The notes under the pieces were generated by a model. It searched no databases. It saw only the letters and a list, made by a program, of their open reading frames with translations, and was not told the DNA's origin. A program made the position numbers and the translations under genes. A stretch of DNA of 38,258 nucleotides from Chthonomonadales bacterium (GTDB taxonomy: Bacteria > Armatimonadota > Chthonomonadetes > Chthonomonadales > CAJBBX01): NCBI GenBank assembly GCA_012517255.1, contig JAAYVH010000007.1, positions 1 through 38,258 on the forward strand. The letters are read 5' to 3'. Shown in pieces: positions 1 through 8,720 of the stretch. Numbering within the stretch: position 1 is the stretch's first letter; every line of letters starts with the position of its first letter.

Positions 1-144
1 GCGCACGCAGCCCGCCTTGATTTCGACACGGCGCTTCGCGCCGGCTCAATCACCGGCGGGCGATGTTCGTCCGGATGGCGGTCGTTCGGCCCGCAGGGCC
101 GGGATTGTTCTGTTCAGCCCGCAGGGCCTACGATCGCGCGCCGC
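1..144. repeat. Long direct repeat, copy A
   Basis: This stretch recurs 270 bases downstream at 271-414 with only about five mismatches across the 134 bases from 11 onward. The copy may continue off the left edge of the window. It is packed with small dyads: CGGCGC-ttc-GCGCCG, CGCCGG (39-44) with CCGGCG (53-58), and two GGCCC/AGCCC-gca-GGGCC units about 30 bases apart. It holds no convincing gene; the ORFs that cross it are low-complexity Arg/Ala/Gly/Pro readings. It looks like a structured intergenic repeat of REP or small non-autonomous-element type. No transposase is present. Confidence 0.75.
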
Positions 145-158
145 ACAATGCCCGTAGG

Positions 159-222
159 GGCGAATCAACCGCCGAGCGGAACCAACATGAAGAGGATCGC
201 GGCAGCGCGCGGTTGGTTCGCC
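159..222. repeat. Imperfect inverted repeat between the direct repeats
   Basis: GGCGAATCAACCGC at 159-172 pairs with GCGGTTGGTTCGCC at 209-222 with one mismatch, leaving a 36-base interior. It lies between the two direct repeat copies. A folded RNA or a palindromic repeat element is plausible; no coding role is seen. Confidence 0.6.
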
Positions 223-270
223 CTTGTTACGCGTGAGGCTGGCCGTCCGGCTGATACGCCGCTACAGGGC

Positions 271-414
271 ACGCGCGGAGCCCGCCTTGATTTCGACACG
301 GCGCTTCGCGCCGGCTCAATCACCGGCGGGCGATGTTCGTCCGGAGGGCGGTCGTTCAGCCTGAAGGGCCGGGATTGTTCTGTTCGGCCCGCAGGGCCTA
401 CGATCGCGCGCCGC
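271..414. repeat. Long direct repeat, copy B
   Basis: This is the second copy of the unit at 1-144, in the same orientation, with the same internal dyads (CGCCGG at 309-314 with CCGGCG at 323-328). Similarity ends sharply after the shared CGATCGCGCGCCGC at 401-414. From there copy A continues into one hairpin-containing sequence and copy B into a different one. That pattern suggests a modular mosaic of repeats rather than a simple recent tandem duplication. Confidence 0.75.
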
Positions 415-425
415 GGCGCCGGCAT

Positions 426-445
426 GGGCACGCCGAAACGTGCCC
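426..445. repeat. Short perfect hairpin downstream of repeat copy B
   Basis: GGGCACG (426-432) and CGTGCCC (439-445) form a 7-bp stem with a 6-base loop. No T-run follows, so it is not a classic terminator. The remainder of 446-646 shows nothing I can name except the ribosome binding site (GAAGGAG at 634-640) of the next gene. Confidence 0.5.
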
Positions 446-646
446 CTACCCATTGCCGCCAGCTCACAAAGGTCACTCTCGCACAGGCGTGACTCCATCG
501 ACGACTTGTCGGTCCCCGTCAACGACACGCGGAGGAGGATAGAAGACGGACCCACGCGGAGATGATGAATGACGGGCGCGGGGTGCAGGACACGCGCCCT
601 GCGCCGACGAAGTGAACCTCGATCGCTGGGGAAGAAGGAGACCGCC

Positions 647-2068
647 ATGACGCCGTTCGTGATCGTGGGAACGTTGATGGCAGGCGCAGCCATTGCAGGG
701 CTGGCCCCTGCCCGATTGAGCGCCAACAGGATGCTCGTCGTGGATGGCGAGCCGACGTTCCTCATAGGACTCTATGAGCACCCGACGAGCGATGCCCGCC
801 TCCAGGAGGCCATCGCTGCCGGCTTCAACCTCATCCATTGTCCGCCGGACCCTGCCGCGCTGGATCGCGTCCATCGGCTCAAGGCCAGAGCCTGGGTCAA
901 CACCGGTTATGCGCTCGACCTAAGCGAGGACACTGCGAGCCGCAAGGCAGCCCTGACCGAAATGGTGCGCAAGCTGGGCTCCCATCCTGCGCTTCTGGTC
1001 TGGGAAGGTCCCGATGAGGCGCTATGGAACTGCTGGTACGGCACGATGGAGGCGCTCGCCCCGGAGCTTCAGGCCATGCGCGACGAGGCTGCCGCCAATC
1101 CTCGGCTCCGCGGCACGCTGGAGCTAGCGCTGGATCTGTACGACCGCGCTCTGTGGGATCGCTGGGAGACGGTTCGGACCCAGTTCTGGGCCGAGGCCGG
1201 CAAGCGCACTCCGGTGCCGGCAGCGCGCATGGATACGGCCGCCCAACGCGCTACGACAATGGGCAAGGGCTTCGCCGAAGGCTGTCGGTTCCTCCGCAGT
1301 CTCGACCCCAGCCATTTCATCTGGCTGAACCATGCGCCGCGCAACAGCGTGCGCGCGATGCGCGAGCACAATCGCGAAGTGGATATGGCGGGATGCGATA
1401 TCTATCCGATCCCCGGCAACCTGCGCAATGGGCACAGCGACCTGCACAACACCCTGCCTAGCTCGGTTGGCGACTACACCGACCGCATGCAGGCCGCGGC
1501 GCCGGGGAAGGCCTGCGCGATGGTGCTGCAGGGCTTCGGGTGGCGGGACCTGCAGCAGAAGGTGACCGAGGCCGAGATCGAGCTAGGGATAGGCCGCCGA
1601 CCGACGCTCAGAGAACAGCGCTTCATGGCATGGAACGCCATCACGCACGGCGCCAACGCGATCCTCTACTGGGGTACGGCCTACCTCAAGGAGCCTGAGT
1701 CCGACGAGTCGCGCGCCTTCTGGCAGGATCTGCTCACGGTTGTCCGCGAGATGCACGGCCTCAAGCGTTTCATCGCCGCGCCCGACGTGACTCCCCGACC
1801 GCGCGTGAAGGTGAAGGACCACTACGCATCAAACGACGGAACCGGCGTCACGGCCATGCTCAAGAAGGTCGGCGATGAGTATCGGCTGTTCGTGGTGAAC
1901 GAGAATCCCTACGGTGTGGAGTTCACGATCAGCGGCCTGCCAGCCGACATCGGCACGATGAAGATCGAGCGCGTCGGCAACGGCGCCGTCCGCCTCGGAG
2001 GCGGGCGATCCATCTCCGATGGCATCAAGGGCTACGACGTGCACATCTACCAGATCGGACCGCCATAG
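647..2068 (+). CDS. Secreted glycoside-hydrolase-like TIM-barrel protein
   Basis: This is a 473-residue protein starting at the ATG at 647, which follows GAAGGAG with good spacing. The longer reading from 569 adds an Arg-rich stretch and is unlikely. Residues 1-26 form a signal-peptide-like hydrophobic segment. The body opens with VDGEPTFLIGLYEHP, a pattern common at the start of GH2/GH42-like barrels. It carries WEGPDE at 119-124, where GH families place a catalytic acid, then DIYPIPGN, LQGFGW and FMAWNAITHGANAILYWG, the last being the usual beta7-8 region of such barrels. The C-terminal 100 residues look like a beta-sandwich. The substrate is unknown. Its 3' end lies 25 bases from the stop of the convergent PQQ-propeller gene. 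The family-level call is inference from motifs. Confidence 0.7.
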   Translation: MTPFVIVGTLMAGAAIAGLAPARLSANRMLVVDGEPTFLIGLYEHPTSDARLQEAIAAGFNLIHCPPDPAALDRVHRLKARAWVNTGYALDLSEDTASRKAALTEMVRKLGSHPALLVWEGPDEALWNCWYGTMEALAPELQAMRDEAAANPRLRGTLELALDLYDRALWDRWETVRTQFWAEAGKRTPVPAARMDTAAQRATTMGKGFAEGCRFLRSLDPSHFIWLNHAPRNSVRAMREHNREVDMAGCDIYPIPGNLRNGHSDLHNTLPSSVGDYTDRMQAAAPGKACAMVLQGFGWRDLQQKVTEAEIELGIGRRPTLREQRFMAWNAITHGANAILYWGTAYLKEPESDESRAFWQDLLTVVREMHGLKRFIAAPDVTPRPRVKVKDHYASNDGTGVTAMLKKVGDEYRLFVVNENPYGVEFTISGLPADIGTMKIERVGNGAVRLGGGRSISDGIKGYDVHIYQIGPP

Positions 2069-2093
2069 CGCCGATGGCCACAACTCGGGCAGG

Positions 2094-3437
2094 CTATCTC
2101 TTGCCGATCCGATAGAGGTTGCCGAGCGTGCGAATGAGCAGGGATCCATCCGCAATCGCCGGCGTTGCCAGCGTGTCCTCGCCGATGTCGTTGCGGGCAA
2201 GCACCTTGAACTCAGGGCCTGCCTCTACCACCACCATATTGCCCTTCTCGCCAAGGCAATAGAGCTTGCCGTCGCCCGCAACGGGCGACGCTGTGATGGG
2301 GGTCGGACCGTGGGCGATCCACTGACGATAGCCCGGCTTTCCGGTTGCGGCGTCGAAGCTCGACAGAATGCCGGAGTCGCCGAGCGAGTAGATCCGATCT
2401 CCGTAGCCTATCGGAGTCGGCACATAGGGCCCTGCCTGGCTGTCTCGCCAGGCGATCCACTCGTTGCTCGTGGCGCCGCCGGCAATCGAAATGTCGCCCG
2501 ACGCGCCGGGTTTGATGGCATAGATGGGTCGGATGGGTCCGCTGGCATGCCCCGACGCGATGTATAGCATGCCGCGGTGGACAAATGGCGACGGGATGGT
2601 AACGTAGGACATGCCCTTGAGTTGCCACAGCAGCTTGCCGTCGAGATCGTACGACCGGACCACCCGTGAGCCAGCCGTCACCACCTCGGTTCGCAGCGCG
2701 TTGCGCCAGATGACAGGGTTGCAGAAGTTGCTGCCCTCGTCACGTTCGACCTGCCATAGCTCCTTGCCGGTCTGGGCCTCGAGGCAGAGCAGCCAGGACT
2801 TCTCTTCGTTGTCGTTGACCACGAACACGCGTCCATCAACCACAGCGGGGCCGACGGCAGTGCCCCAGTTGAAGATCATCTTGGCGGGACCCCACCGGCG
2901 TGACCAGAGGGGCTTGCCGTCCACCGTGTAGCAGAAGATACCCACGTTGCCGAAAAGGGCATAGACGCGTTCTCCGTCGGTTACCGGCGTCTCCGAAGCA
3001 TGGCTCCCCTTGGGATGCGTGAGCCAGTTGGGCACGGCCCTCGCTGCCTCACGCTGCCACAGCTTCTTGCCCGTTCTGAAGTCGAGGCATAGCACGGTCC
3101 AGCGCTGCTCGACAGTCGTGGGATAGCCCTTGCCGTTGTCTTCCATCGTCTCCGGCACCCACGGAGCCTCCACGGCGCCATCGGGAATGGCCGTGGTCAG
3201 AAACACCCGGTTGCCCCATACGATGGGCGAGGACCAGCCCTTGCCCGGGATCGCCGTCTTCCAGAGGACATTCTCGGTCTTCGACCAGGCGGTCGGCAAG
3301 GGCTTGCCGTCTTCCACGCCTGAGCCCTCGAGACCGCGAAAGCGCGGCCAGCAGGCAGGCGGTCTGCTGTCGGCAGATGTCGCCCATGCTGTCGCGGCTA
3401 GCGCCGCGAGGACCGACCAAAAGCCCCATTGTTTCAT
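2094..3437 (-). CDS. PQQ-like beta-propeller repeat protein, exported
   Basis: The protein has 447 residues from the ATG at 3437. This start gives a clean signal peptide (MKQWGFWSVLAALAATAWA) and has AAAGG upstream; the start at 3479 adds a charged leader. The mature part begins WPRFRG, then ENVLWKTAIPGKGWSSPIVWGNRVFLTTA, the classic first blade of PQQ-like propellers. Repeats of the form G+xLW (GKKLWQ, GKPLWS, GKELWQ, GKLLWQ) alternate with AxPVxDGxRVY strands through to the end. It is related to the BamB fold, but with no lipobox Cys and no dehydrogenase heme or PQQ-ligand evidence it is probably a scaffold or binding protein. It follows the beta-helix gene on the same strand, 53 bases downstream, and may be co-transcribed with it. 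Confidence 0.85.
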   Translation of the reverse strand: MKQWGFWSVLAALAATAWATSADSRPPACWPRFRGLEGSGVEDGKPLPTAWSKTENVLWKTAIPGKGWSSPIVWGNRVFLTTAIPDGAVEAPWVPETMEDNGKGYPTTVEQRWTVLCLDFRTGKKLWQREAARAVPNWLTHPKGSHASETPVTDGERVYALFGNVGIFCYTVDGKPLWSRRWGPAKMIFNWGTAVGPAVVDGRVFVVNDNEEKSWLLCLEAQTGKELWQVERDEGSNFCNPVIWRNALRTEVVTAGSRVVRSYDLDGKLLWQLKGMSYVTIPSPFVHRGMLYIASGHASGPIRPIYAIKPGASGDISIAGGATSNEWIAWRDSQAGPYVPTPIGYGDRIYSLGDSGILSSFDAATGKPGYRQWIAHGPTPITASPVAGDGKLYCLGEKGNMVVVEAGPEFKVLARNDIGEDTLATPAIADGSLLIRTLGNLYRIGKR

Positions 3438-3490
3438 GAGTTCCCAGCGCCTTTCATTCGAGCGCGTCTGTCTCGCCATGTCGGTCCGAA

Positions 3491-4540
3491 TCAGGAACCG
3501 CCCTCGTCGCCGAGGTTATCCTTGATGATGTGCCCCGAGTCTGCTTCATGCACGATTGCGCCCATTGCATTGTGACGGAAGACGTTGTTCGTCACGATCC
3601 AGTTTCGGCAACCTTTGCCGAGCGCCAGACTGTGGCGGTGCTTCACCGTTCCGCTGTCCCAACTGAACACCTGGTTGGAGGTGAACGTGATGTCGCTGGC
3701 GCCAAACGCCTCGATGGCGGACCACTGGCCGGAACGTTCCTCGGAGTTCGTGTGGAAGGTGTTGCCCGTGATGATGTTCAGGTAACAGCCGGGGGCGTCT
3801 GGCGCGCCGACAATCACCCCCGTCTCGCGGCTCTGCTCGAATCGGTTGTTCTCGAACCGGTTGAAGTGGCTGCCAGGTCCGATCCGGAGCGCCACTCTGT
3901 TGCCCCAGTGGTAGTTCATCGTGTAGGTTCCGGCGGACGAGGGCCACAGCGCCGAGCCGGAACGTGGCGCACGGGCTCCTGAGCGACTGTGAGCGCCAAA
4001 CTGGTTATGGGTGATGAAGAAGTCGTTGTTGCTGACGCTCCTGAGCTGATCGCCGCCATTGTCGATGAAGTGGCATCGGCTGACCGTATTGCTCGATTGA
4101 GGGCGTTTGGCGTCGCCGTCGAACAGCACGCCGGACTCCGCGAAGTTGCTGATCCGGCAGAAGTCCACGGTGCACGAGCTGCTCTGGCCCCGGAACACAA
4201 TGCCGTTGCCCTGCGCGGCGCTGCCGTCGCCGTTGATCAGCAGGTCGCGGATTGTGCAGAACCCGGCGTCCTCGAAGATAAGCGCATCGCCTGAGCCGAT
4301 CCGCTGGATCACGGTGTTCCAGCCGCTGCCCTGCAGGTTCACGTGCGAGCGCGCCACTCTCAGAGGCGCGGTGATCCGATAGACGCCGGGCCGCAGCAGG
4401 ATCGTGGCTCCCGCAGGACCGACGCTGTTCAGCGCCCTGACCAGCGCCGGCGCATTGGTAGCGACGATGTACTTCGGACCGGGTGTCTGCCCGGCGAGCG
4501 CGTGGGACAGCGTGCCCACAGCAAGCATGCAGGCGATCAT
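3491..4540 (-). CDS. Secreted right-handed parallel beta-helix protein
   Basis: The protein has 349 residues. The ATG at 4540 is chosen because GGAGG sits 5 bases upstream (4546-4550) and the protein then opens with a signal peptide (MIACMLAVGTLSHALA). An extended reading to 4726 has no support. After ATILLRPGVYRI, typical of pectate-lyase-3/NosD-type proteins, the sequence is a succession of short coils rich in N, G, S and H (NLQGSGWNTVIQ, FCTIRDLLINGDG, CRISNFAESGVLFDG, NRFENNRFEQS, NIITGNTFHTN, DITFTSNQVFSWDSG). This is the PbH1 repeat pattern. It may bind or cleave a polysaccharide. No catalytic triad could be assigned by eye. Confidence 0.85.
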   Translation of the reverse strand: MIACMLAVGTLSHALAGQTPGPKYIVATNAPALVRALNSVGPAGATILLRPGVYRITAPLRVARSHVNLQGSGWNTVIQRIGSGDALIFEDAGFCTIRDLLINGDGSAAQGNGIVFRGQSSSCTVDFCRISNFAESGVLFDGDAKRPQSSNTVSRCHFIDNGGDQLRSVSNNDFFITHNQFGAHSRSGARAPRSGSALWPSSAGTYTMNYHWGNRVALRIGPGSHFNRFENNRFEQSRETGVIVGAPDAPGCYLNIITGNTFHTNSEERSGQWSAIEAFGASDITFTSNQVFSWDSGTVKHRHSLALGKGCRNWIVTNNVFRHNAMGAIVHEADSGHIIKDNLGDEGGS

Positions 4541-4729
4541 GATGACCTCCCAGACTGGATCGCGGCGACAGGAGCCGGAACCGGGTTCCTCCAACGTCGC
4601 GGCGTGCAGAAGCGCGGCCTGTCGCGCCGTACAGGTGTCATGCGGACGATCGAACCCTACCGCCGCCCCACAGGATGGCGTGCGCCAGTCGGCGGACGTG
4701 CGCGTTGGGCGCCGCTTCCGGCGCATGCA

Positions 4730-5221
4730 TCACTTCCGCTGCGCCGGTTTGTCGTCGTACAGGGGCCTCGAGCTCGTGGGCACCATGATCCGATCGCCCG
4801 GCTTCGCTTTGCGCACTTCGGTCACGATGGGGTTCTCTGATGGGAGGCTGAGGGAGAACTCCTGCCCGTTCTCCTCGAAGTGGACGTCGGCCATTCCGTT
4901 GGTTTCGGTCATGCCGACGAAACGAACGGAGGTCATCTGAGCGGGGCCGGTACTCGTCACGCGCTCGCTGCGCGGCGCATTGATGACGAACCAGGCGCCG
5001 ACGGACACGAGGATGAGCGCCAGCGTGATTCCGCCGCCGATCAGGATGCGATCATCGCTTCCCCTGTTGCCCGGCACGCTTAGGTAGAGCTGGGTGAGGC
5101 GCGGAGTGTGAGCCTCGCCCTTGCGCCGCCGAGGCGCTGCGGCGGGAACAGCGGCGGCGGCATGGCGCGTGCGGTGCCGACGCTTACGCGAGCGAGTGAA
5201 CAGACGCAGGAGCCTCATCAT
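4730..5221 (-). CDS. Single-pass membrane protein of unknown function
   Basis: The protein has 163 residues from the first of two tandem ATGs (5221), with GGGAG just upstream. Starting at 5242 would add seven residues. The N-terminal third is very basic (RLFTRSRKRRHRTRH, then APRRRKGE). A hydrophobic segment follows (ILIGGGITLALILVSVGAWFVI), then a roughly 90-residue C-terminal domain with alternating beta-like strands (MTSVRFVGM, MADVHFEENGQEFSLSLP, GDRIMVP). The likely topology is N-in with the C-terminal domain outside the membrane. It is the first gene of the minus-strand group running to 2094, although the next gene starts 189 bases later. No family is recognised. Confidence 0.6.
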   Translation of the reverse strand: MMRLLRLFTRSRKRRHRTRHAAAAVPAAAPRRRKGEAHTPRLTQLYLSVPGNRGSDDRILIGGGITLALILVSVGAWFVINAPRSERVTSTGPAQMTSVRFVGMTETNGMADVHFEENGQEFSLSLPSENPIVTEVRKAKPGDRIMVPTSSRPLYDDKPAQRK

Positions 5222-5424
5222 CTTCTCCCGTCTGATCTCCATCGTCTGTGCGCCGTGGTGCGTCCGCGCATTCCCAAGCCTACCTCTCAGCCGCCATAGA
5301 ACAGGCCTTACCAGTGGTTGAGACTACCCTGAAGTAATACGACGCCGTCGCGGGGGTCTCCTTCTGTCAGGTGCAAGCCCGCGACACGATGCGGGAGCCT
5401 ACATGCCCTCGTGCATTGAGAGCC

Positions 5425-7794
5425 CTACTCGCGGGTGCGTATGGCGTCGGCGAGGTCCAGTCGCCGGATGCGGCGCAAGCCGGGCCACTGCGCAGCCAGC
5501 ACGGCAACCAGCGTGCTGGCTACCGACAGAGCATAGGTCGTCGGCGAGGTCACCATCAGCATGGTGAAGCCCTCAGTGTTGGCGGCTTCGAGCATGAATC
5601 GCGCCAGAAGATACGCGGGATACATGGCCAGAGCCGACCCCAGCAGGCCCATCATGATGTTCTCGATGGTGACGAGACGGAGCACGCTTCCCATGCCGTA
5701 GCCGAGCGTCCGCAGCGTCGCCAGCTCGCGTGTGCGCTCCCAGAGCACGATGTCCGTGACCGTGTAGACGATCGCGAATGCCATGGCGCTGCCCAGAAGG
5801 TACATGAAGGCAATGAACGTGTTGGCGAAGGCCGTCACTTCGTCAATCTGGCGGGTGACGTCCGCCCGAGAAAGCGCCAGACCCACGCCATCGGTCCGAT
5901 GAAGCCGGCTCGTCACGATGCGCTCATACCCGGGCTCCACGGCTATCACCGCGCCCGTCACCGCGTCAGGAGGCATCTGGAGTTTGCGGGCGAACCGACG
6001 CCGAAGGTCCTCCATCTCCATGTAGATCGGCAGAGCGACCATCAGGCGCAGGCGGGGGCCGACCTTCATGACGGCCGAAGCGCTGCGCCCGCGGATGTTC
6101 TGGCTGTAATCGAGCCGAACGGTGTCGCCCGGCTCGGTCAGGATGCGTTTGGCGAGGACGTTGCTGTAGAGCGCCTGACCCGGCTCAGGAACGATGGATG
6201 CCCCGGACATGTCGCGCAGAACGCGCAGCTTCGTGCCGCGCGCGAAGCCCATGGCGACGGTGTCCTTTTCCCTGCCGTTATGCTTCGCTCGGACCGGAAT
6301 GTCCAGCGTGCCCTCGGCAAGGCGGACGCCGGGCCAGGCATTCATCGCCGTCACGATGTTGGCGCTCCGTTCGGGCACGAACGCCACGGTGATGTCGTAG
6401 CGCTGGAAGTCATCCATCGCTTCGCTGATGGCCTGCATCATGCTGTCCCGGAATGTGCCGGCGATGATCATCAGGCTCACGGCGGAAGCCACGCCGGAAG
6501 CGGTGCCGAGGGTGCGCATGGGCCGCCGGAGCATGTTGCGGACGGCAATCGCAAGGAACAGGGGCAGACGGATGCGTGCCAGCGCTCGAGGCTGGGAAGC
6601 CGCCATGCCGCGCATGGCCTCCGCCGGCACGATGCGCGCTGCCGAGCGGGCCGGCAGCCAGCCGCCCAGCAGGCATGCGACCATGGCCAGAGCGAACGCG
6701 GTGACGGCAAGGTCGGGGCGATTCTGAGGAGCGGCGAACGGAGTGCGAATGACCCGCTCGTAGGCTGCGGCGAACCACATGCCGATCAGGTGCCCCATGC
6801 CGATGCCCGCAATGCCGCCCGCCACGCCGATCGCAGCGCCGGCTCCCAGATAGTGGAACAGAATGGCGCGCGCCGGGAAGCCCGAGGCGCGGAGGAATCC
6901 GACGATGCCCCGCTGCGCCTGTACCCATCGGGCGAGCATGAGCGCCACGGACAGCGCCGCCGAACCGAGGAAGAGCGCGGGCATGATCACCAGGAAGGGC
7001 TTGTTGCCCTCGAGATCCGACTGGAGGAGCTTGTTGCTCGCCTGTTCGGCACGGAGTATGGGCTCCTCGGCGCCGTAGGGTTTCAAGCGACGCTTGACTG
7101 CTGCGGCCACGCTGGCTTCGCTGCCGGGCCGCGTTCGCAGACAAACCTCGGTGATCTGGCCCGACAGACCGATGAGCGGGCCGAGCACCTGCTCATCGGC
7201 GAACATGGCCCCGAAGAGCTCGGGCATGGGCAGCGAGAAGACATTGCCCATCACCGGATAGATGAACTCGGCGCTCGATACGATGCCGGCAACGCGGAAC
7301 CTCACCCGCCGACCAGCAAACCGCGGATAGATTCGATCGCCGGGCCGGTAGTTATTCGCTCGGGCGAAGGCCTGTTCGAGCAGGAGTTCCCGCCGCGACC
7401 GACTGCCCAGCGGACTGCCCTCGATAATGCGCAGACGGTTCACGGCGGGCTCTCGGCCCGACGGCAGCGAGATGATGCGTCCGATCACACGCGGGCGGCG
7501 CGGCTTCTCCTGCTCGATCTCGACGATCTCCGACGTCCGTCCCTCCACAGCGACAACGTTCGGCATTCGTTCGATCTGCCGAACCACGGCTCTCGGGGCG
7601 CGGCGTACCGGAATCCAGGCATCGCCGAATGCGAGCCGTTCGTAGCTCAGCTCGTACGAGGCTCGCTGGGTCTCGTAGGAGACCATGGAGCCGTGGTACA
7701 TGGCCACGCCCAGGGCGGTGACGAACGTGATGGCAAGGAACTGCCAGCGCGCATGGGCAAGATCGCGGAGGAGCTTGAGGTTCAGCCGCGACAC
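5425..7794 (-). CDS. ABC transporter permease, FtsX/MacB type, two FtsX cores
   Basis: The protein is 789 residues from a GTG at 7794 that has AGAGGT upstream. It then opens LNLKLLRDLAHARWQFLAITFVTALGVAMY, the usual first segment of these permeases. A longer reading to 7905 would overlap the ATPase gene by 23 bases. Layout: one N-terminal membrane segment (about 17-35), a large extracytoplasmic domain, a first three-helix FtsX core (about 267-410), a connector with another N-terminal-like helix (LPLFLAIAVRNMLRRPMRT), a second extracytoplasmic domain, and a second core ending in WPGLRRIRRLDLADAIRTRE. It would pair with the ATPase encoded immediately upstream and the adaptor before that to export lipid, peptide or macrolide-like substrates. 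The substrate is unknown. Confidence 0.9.
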   Translation of the reverse strand: MSRLNLKLLRDLAHARWQFLAITFVTALGVAMYHGSMVSYETQRASYELSYERLAFGDAWIPVRRAPRAVVRQIERMPNVVAVEGRTSEIVEIEQEKPRRPRVIGRIISLPSGREPAVNRLRIIEGSPLGSRSRRELLLEQAFARANNYRPGDRIYPRFAGRRVRFRVAGIVSSAEFIYPVMGNVFSLPMPELFGAMFADEQVLGPLIGLSGQITEVCLRTRPGSEASVAAAVKRRLKPYGAEEPILRAEQASNKLLQSDLEGNKPFLVIMPALFLGSAALSVALMLARWVQAQRGIVGFLRASGFPARAILFHYLGAGAAIGVAGGIAGIGMGHLIGMWFAAAYERVIRTPFAAPQNRPDLAVTAFALAMVACLLGGWLPARSAARIVPAEAMRGMAASQPRALARIRLPLFLAIAVRNMLRRPMRTLGTASGVASAVSLMIIAGTFRDSMMQAISEAMDDFQRYDITVAFVPERSANIVTAMNAWPGVRLAEGTLDIPVRAKHNGREKDTVAMGFARGTKLRVLRDMSGASIVPEPGQALYSNVLAKRILTEPGDTVRLDYSQNIRGRSASAVMKVGPRLRLMVALPIYMEMEDLRRRFARKLQMPPDAVTGAVIAVEPGYERIVTSRLHRTDGVGLALSRADVTRQIDEVTAFANTFIAFMYLLGSAMAFAIVYTVTDIVLWERTRELATLRTLGYGMGSVLRLVTIENIMMGLLGSALAMYPAYLLARFMLEAANTEGFTMLMVTSPTTYALSVASTLVAVLAAQWPGLRRIRRLDLADAIRTRE

Positions 7795-7882
7795 GGACGC
7801 ACCTCTGTTCCCGCTTCCGGCCCAGCACGCCGCAGAGCGCATGGGTACGCAGAAGAGGGATAAGGTGAGAGCGCCATGCGCT

Positions 7883-8593
7883 TCACCACCGAAGCTCCTC
7901 GGCACGTGCAGGCGACGGGTTCACTTCCACTTCGGCGACGCGGCCGCTTCGCAGATGGATGACGCGGTCGGCCATGCGCGTGATCTCGCTGTTGTGCGTC
8001 ACGAGCAGCACGCTGTGGCCCATCTCGCGGGTAACGTCGCGCATCACCGAAAGCACGCGAATGCCGGTCTCATAGTCGAGACTGCCGGTGGGTTCATCTG
8101 CCAGGACCAGCGCAGGCCGCTTGACGAGAGCGCGCGCCAGAGCCACGCGCTGCTGCTCGCCTCCGCTGAGCGCCGACGGGAAGCGATGCATGTGCTCGCC
8201 GAGCCCCACGGTTTCGAGCGTCTTGCGAGCGTCGAGCGGATCGGGCACGAGGTCGGCGACGAGCTCGACGTTCTCAAGCGCTGTGAGGGTCGGAACGAGG
8301 TTGAAGAACTGGAACACGAAGCCGACCTTGTCGCGCCGATACCGGGTCAGGCCGTTCTCGTTGAGGCTGCCCAGATCGGTCCCGGCGACAATCGTCGTGC
8401 CCGAGGTGGGCTGATCGAGCCCGCCGATCACGTTCAGGAGGGTCGTCTTGCCTGAGCCGCTGGGTCCCACGAACACCACGAACTCCCCGCGTGGCACGTC
8501 GAGGCAGATGTCGTTGAGCGCATGCACGGCGACCTCGCCCGTGCCGTAGACCTTGCTCACGTGATCGAGCACGATGAGCGGGCTATCAGACAT
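7883..8593 (-). CDS. ABC transporter ATP-binding protein, LolD/MacB family
   Basis: The protein has 236 residues from the ATG at 8593; an in-frame GTG at 8629 is possible, and neither has a strong ribosome site. All nucleotide-binding motifs are present: Walker A GPSGSGKT (43-50), Q-loop Gln95 in FVFQFFNL, signature LSGGEQQR (142-149), Walker [14 protein letters not shown] (161-173) and the switch His200 in LVTHN. The [10 protein letters not shown] and [12 protein letters not shown] patterns are specific to the MacB/LolD/FtsE branch, which drives mechanotransmission to FtsX-type permeases rather than ordinary import. The permease gene follows 88 bases later and the adaptor gene precedes it. 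Confidence 0.95.
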   Translation of the reverse strand: MSDSPLIVLDHVSKVYGTGEVAVHALNDICLDVPRGEFVVFVGPSGSGKTTLLNVIGGLDQPTSGTTIVAGTDLGSLNENGLTRYRRDKVGFVFQFFNLVPTLTALENVELVADLVPDPLDARKTLETVGLGEHMHRFPSALSGGEQQRVALARALVKRPALVLADEPTGSLDYETGIRVLSVMRDVTREMGHSVLLVTHNSEITRMADRVIHLRSGRVAEVEVNPSPARAEELRW

Positions 8594-8720
8594 GGATGAG
8601 GAATCGTGCGCGATCGCTGCCGCACGCACAGACCGTTACTGCTCGTCGTGACATGTCACCGTCCCCCGGAGAGTTGAAAAAGTGTTGTAGGCGCGCACGT
8701 CACGCCCCTGCGCTCCCCGC

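Noticed and set aside
1-445. CRISPR array or tRNA in the repeat-rich left end
   Set aside because: The repeats are long, only two copies exist, there are no regular spacers and no cloverleaf was found.
148-492. Open frames across the repeats on both strands
   Set aside because: They coincide with the direct repeats and hairpins, differ between copies and encode low-complexity Arg/Pro/Gly text.
5371-7863. Plus-strand open frame of 830 codons
   Set aside because: It is antisense to the FtsX-type permease, is His/Arg/Gly/Ala-rich without domain motifs, and has no ribosome site. It is a by-product of GC-rich codon usage.
8648-8659. Perfect 12-bp palindrome GTGACATGTCAC upstream of the ABC ATPase gene
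   Set aside because: It could be an operator, but it is short, lies inside a probable operon and has no promoter next to it.
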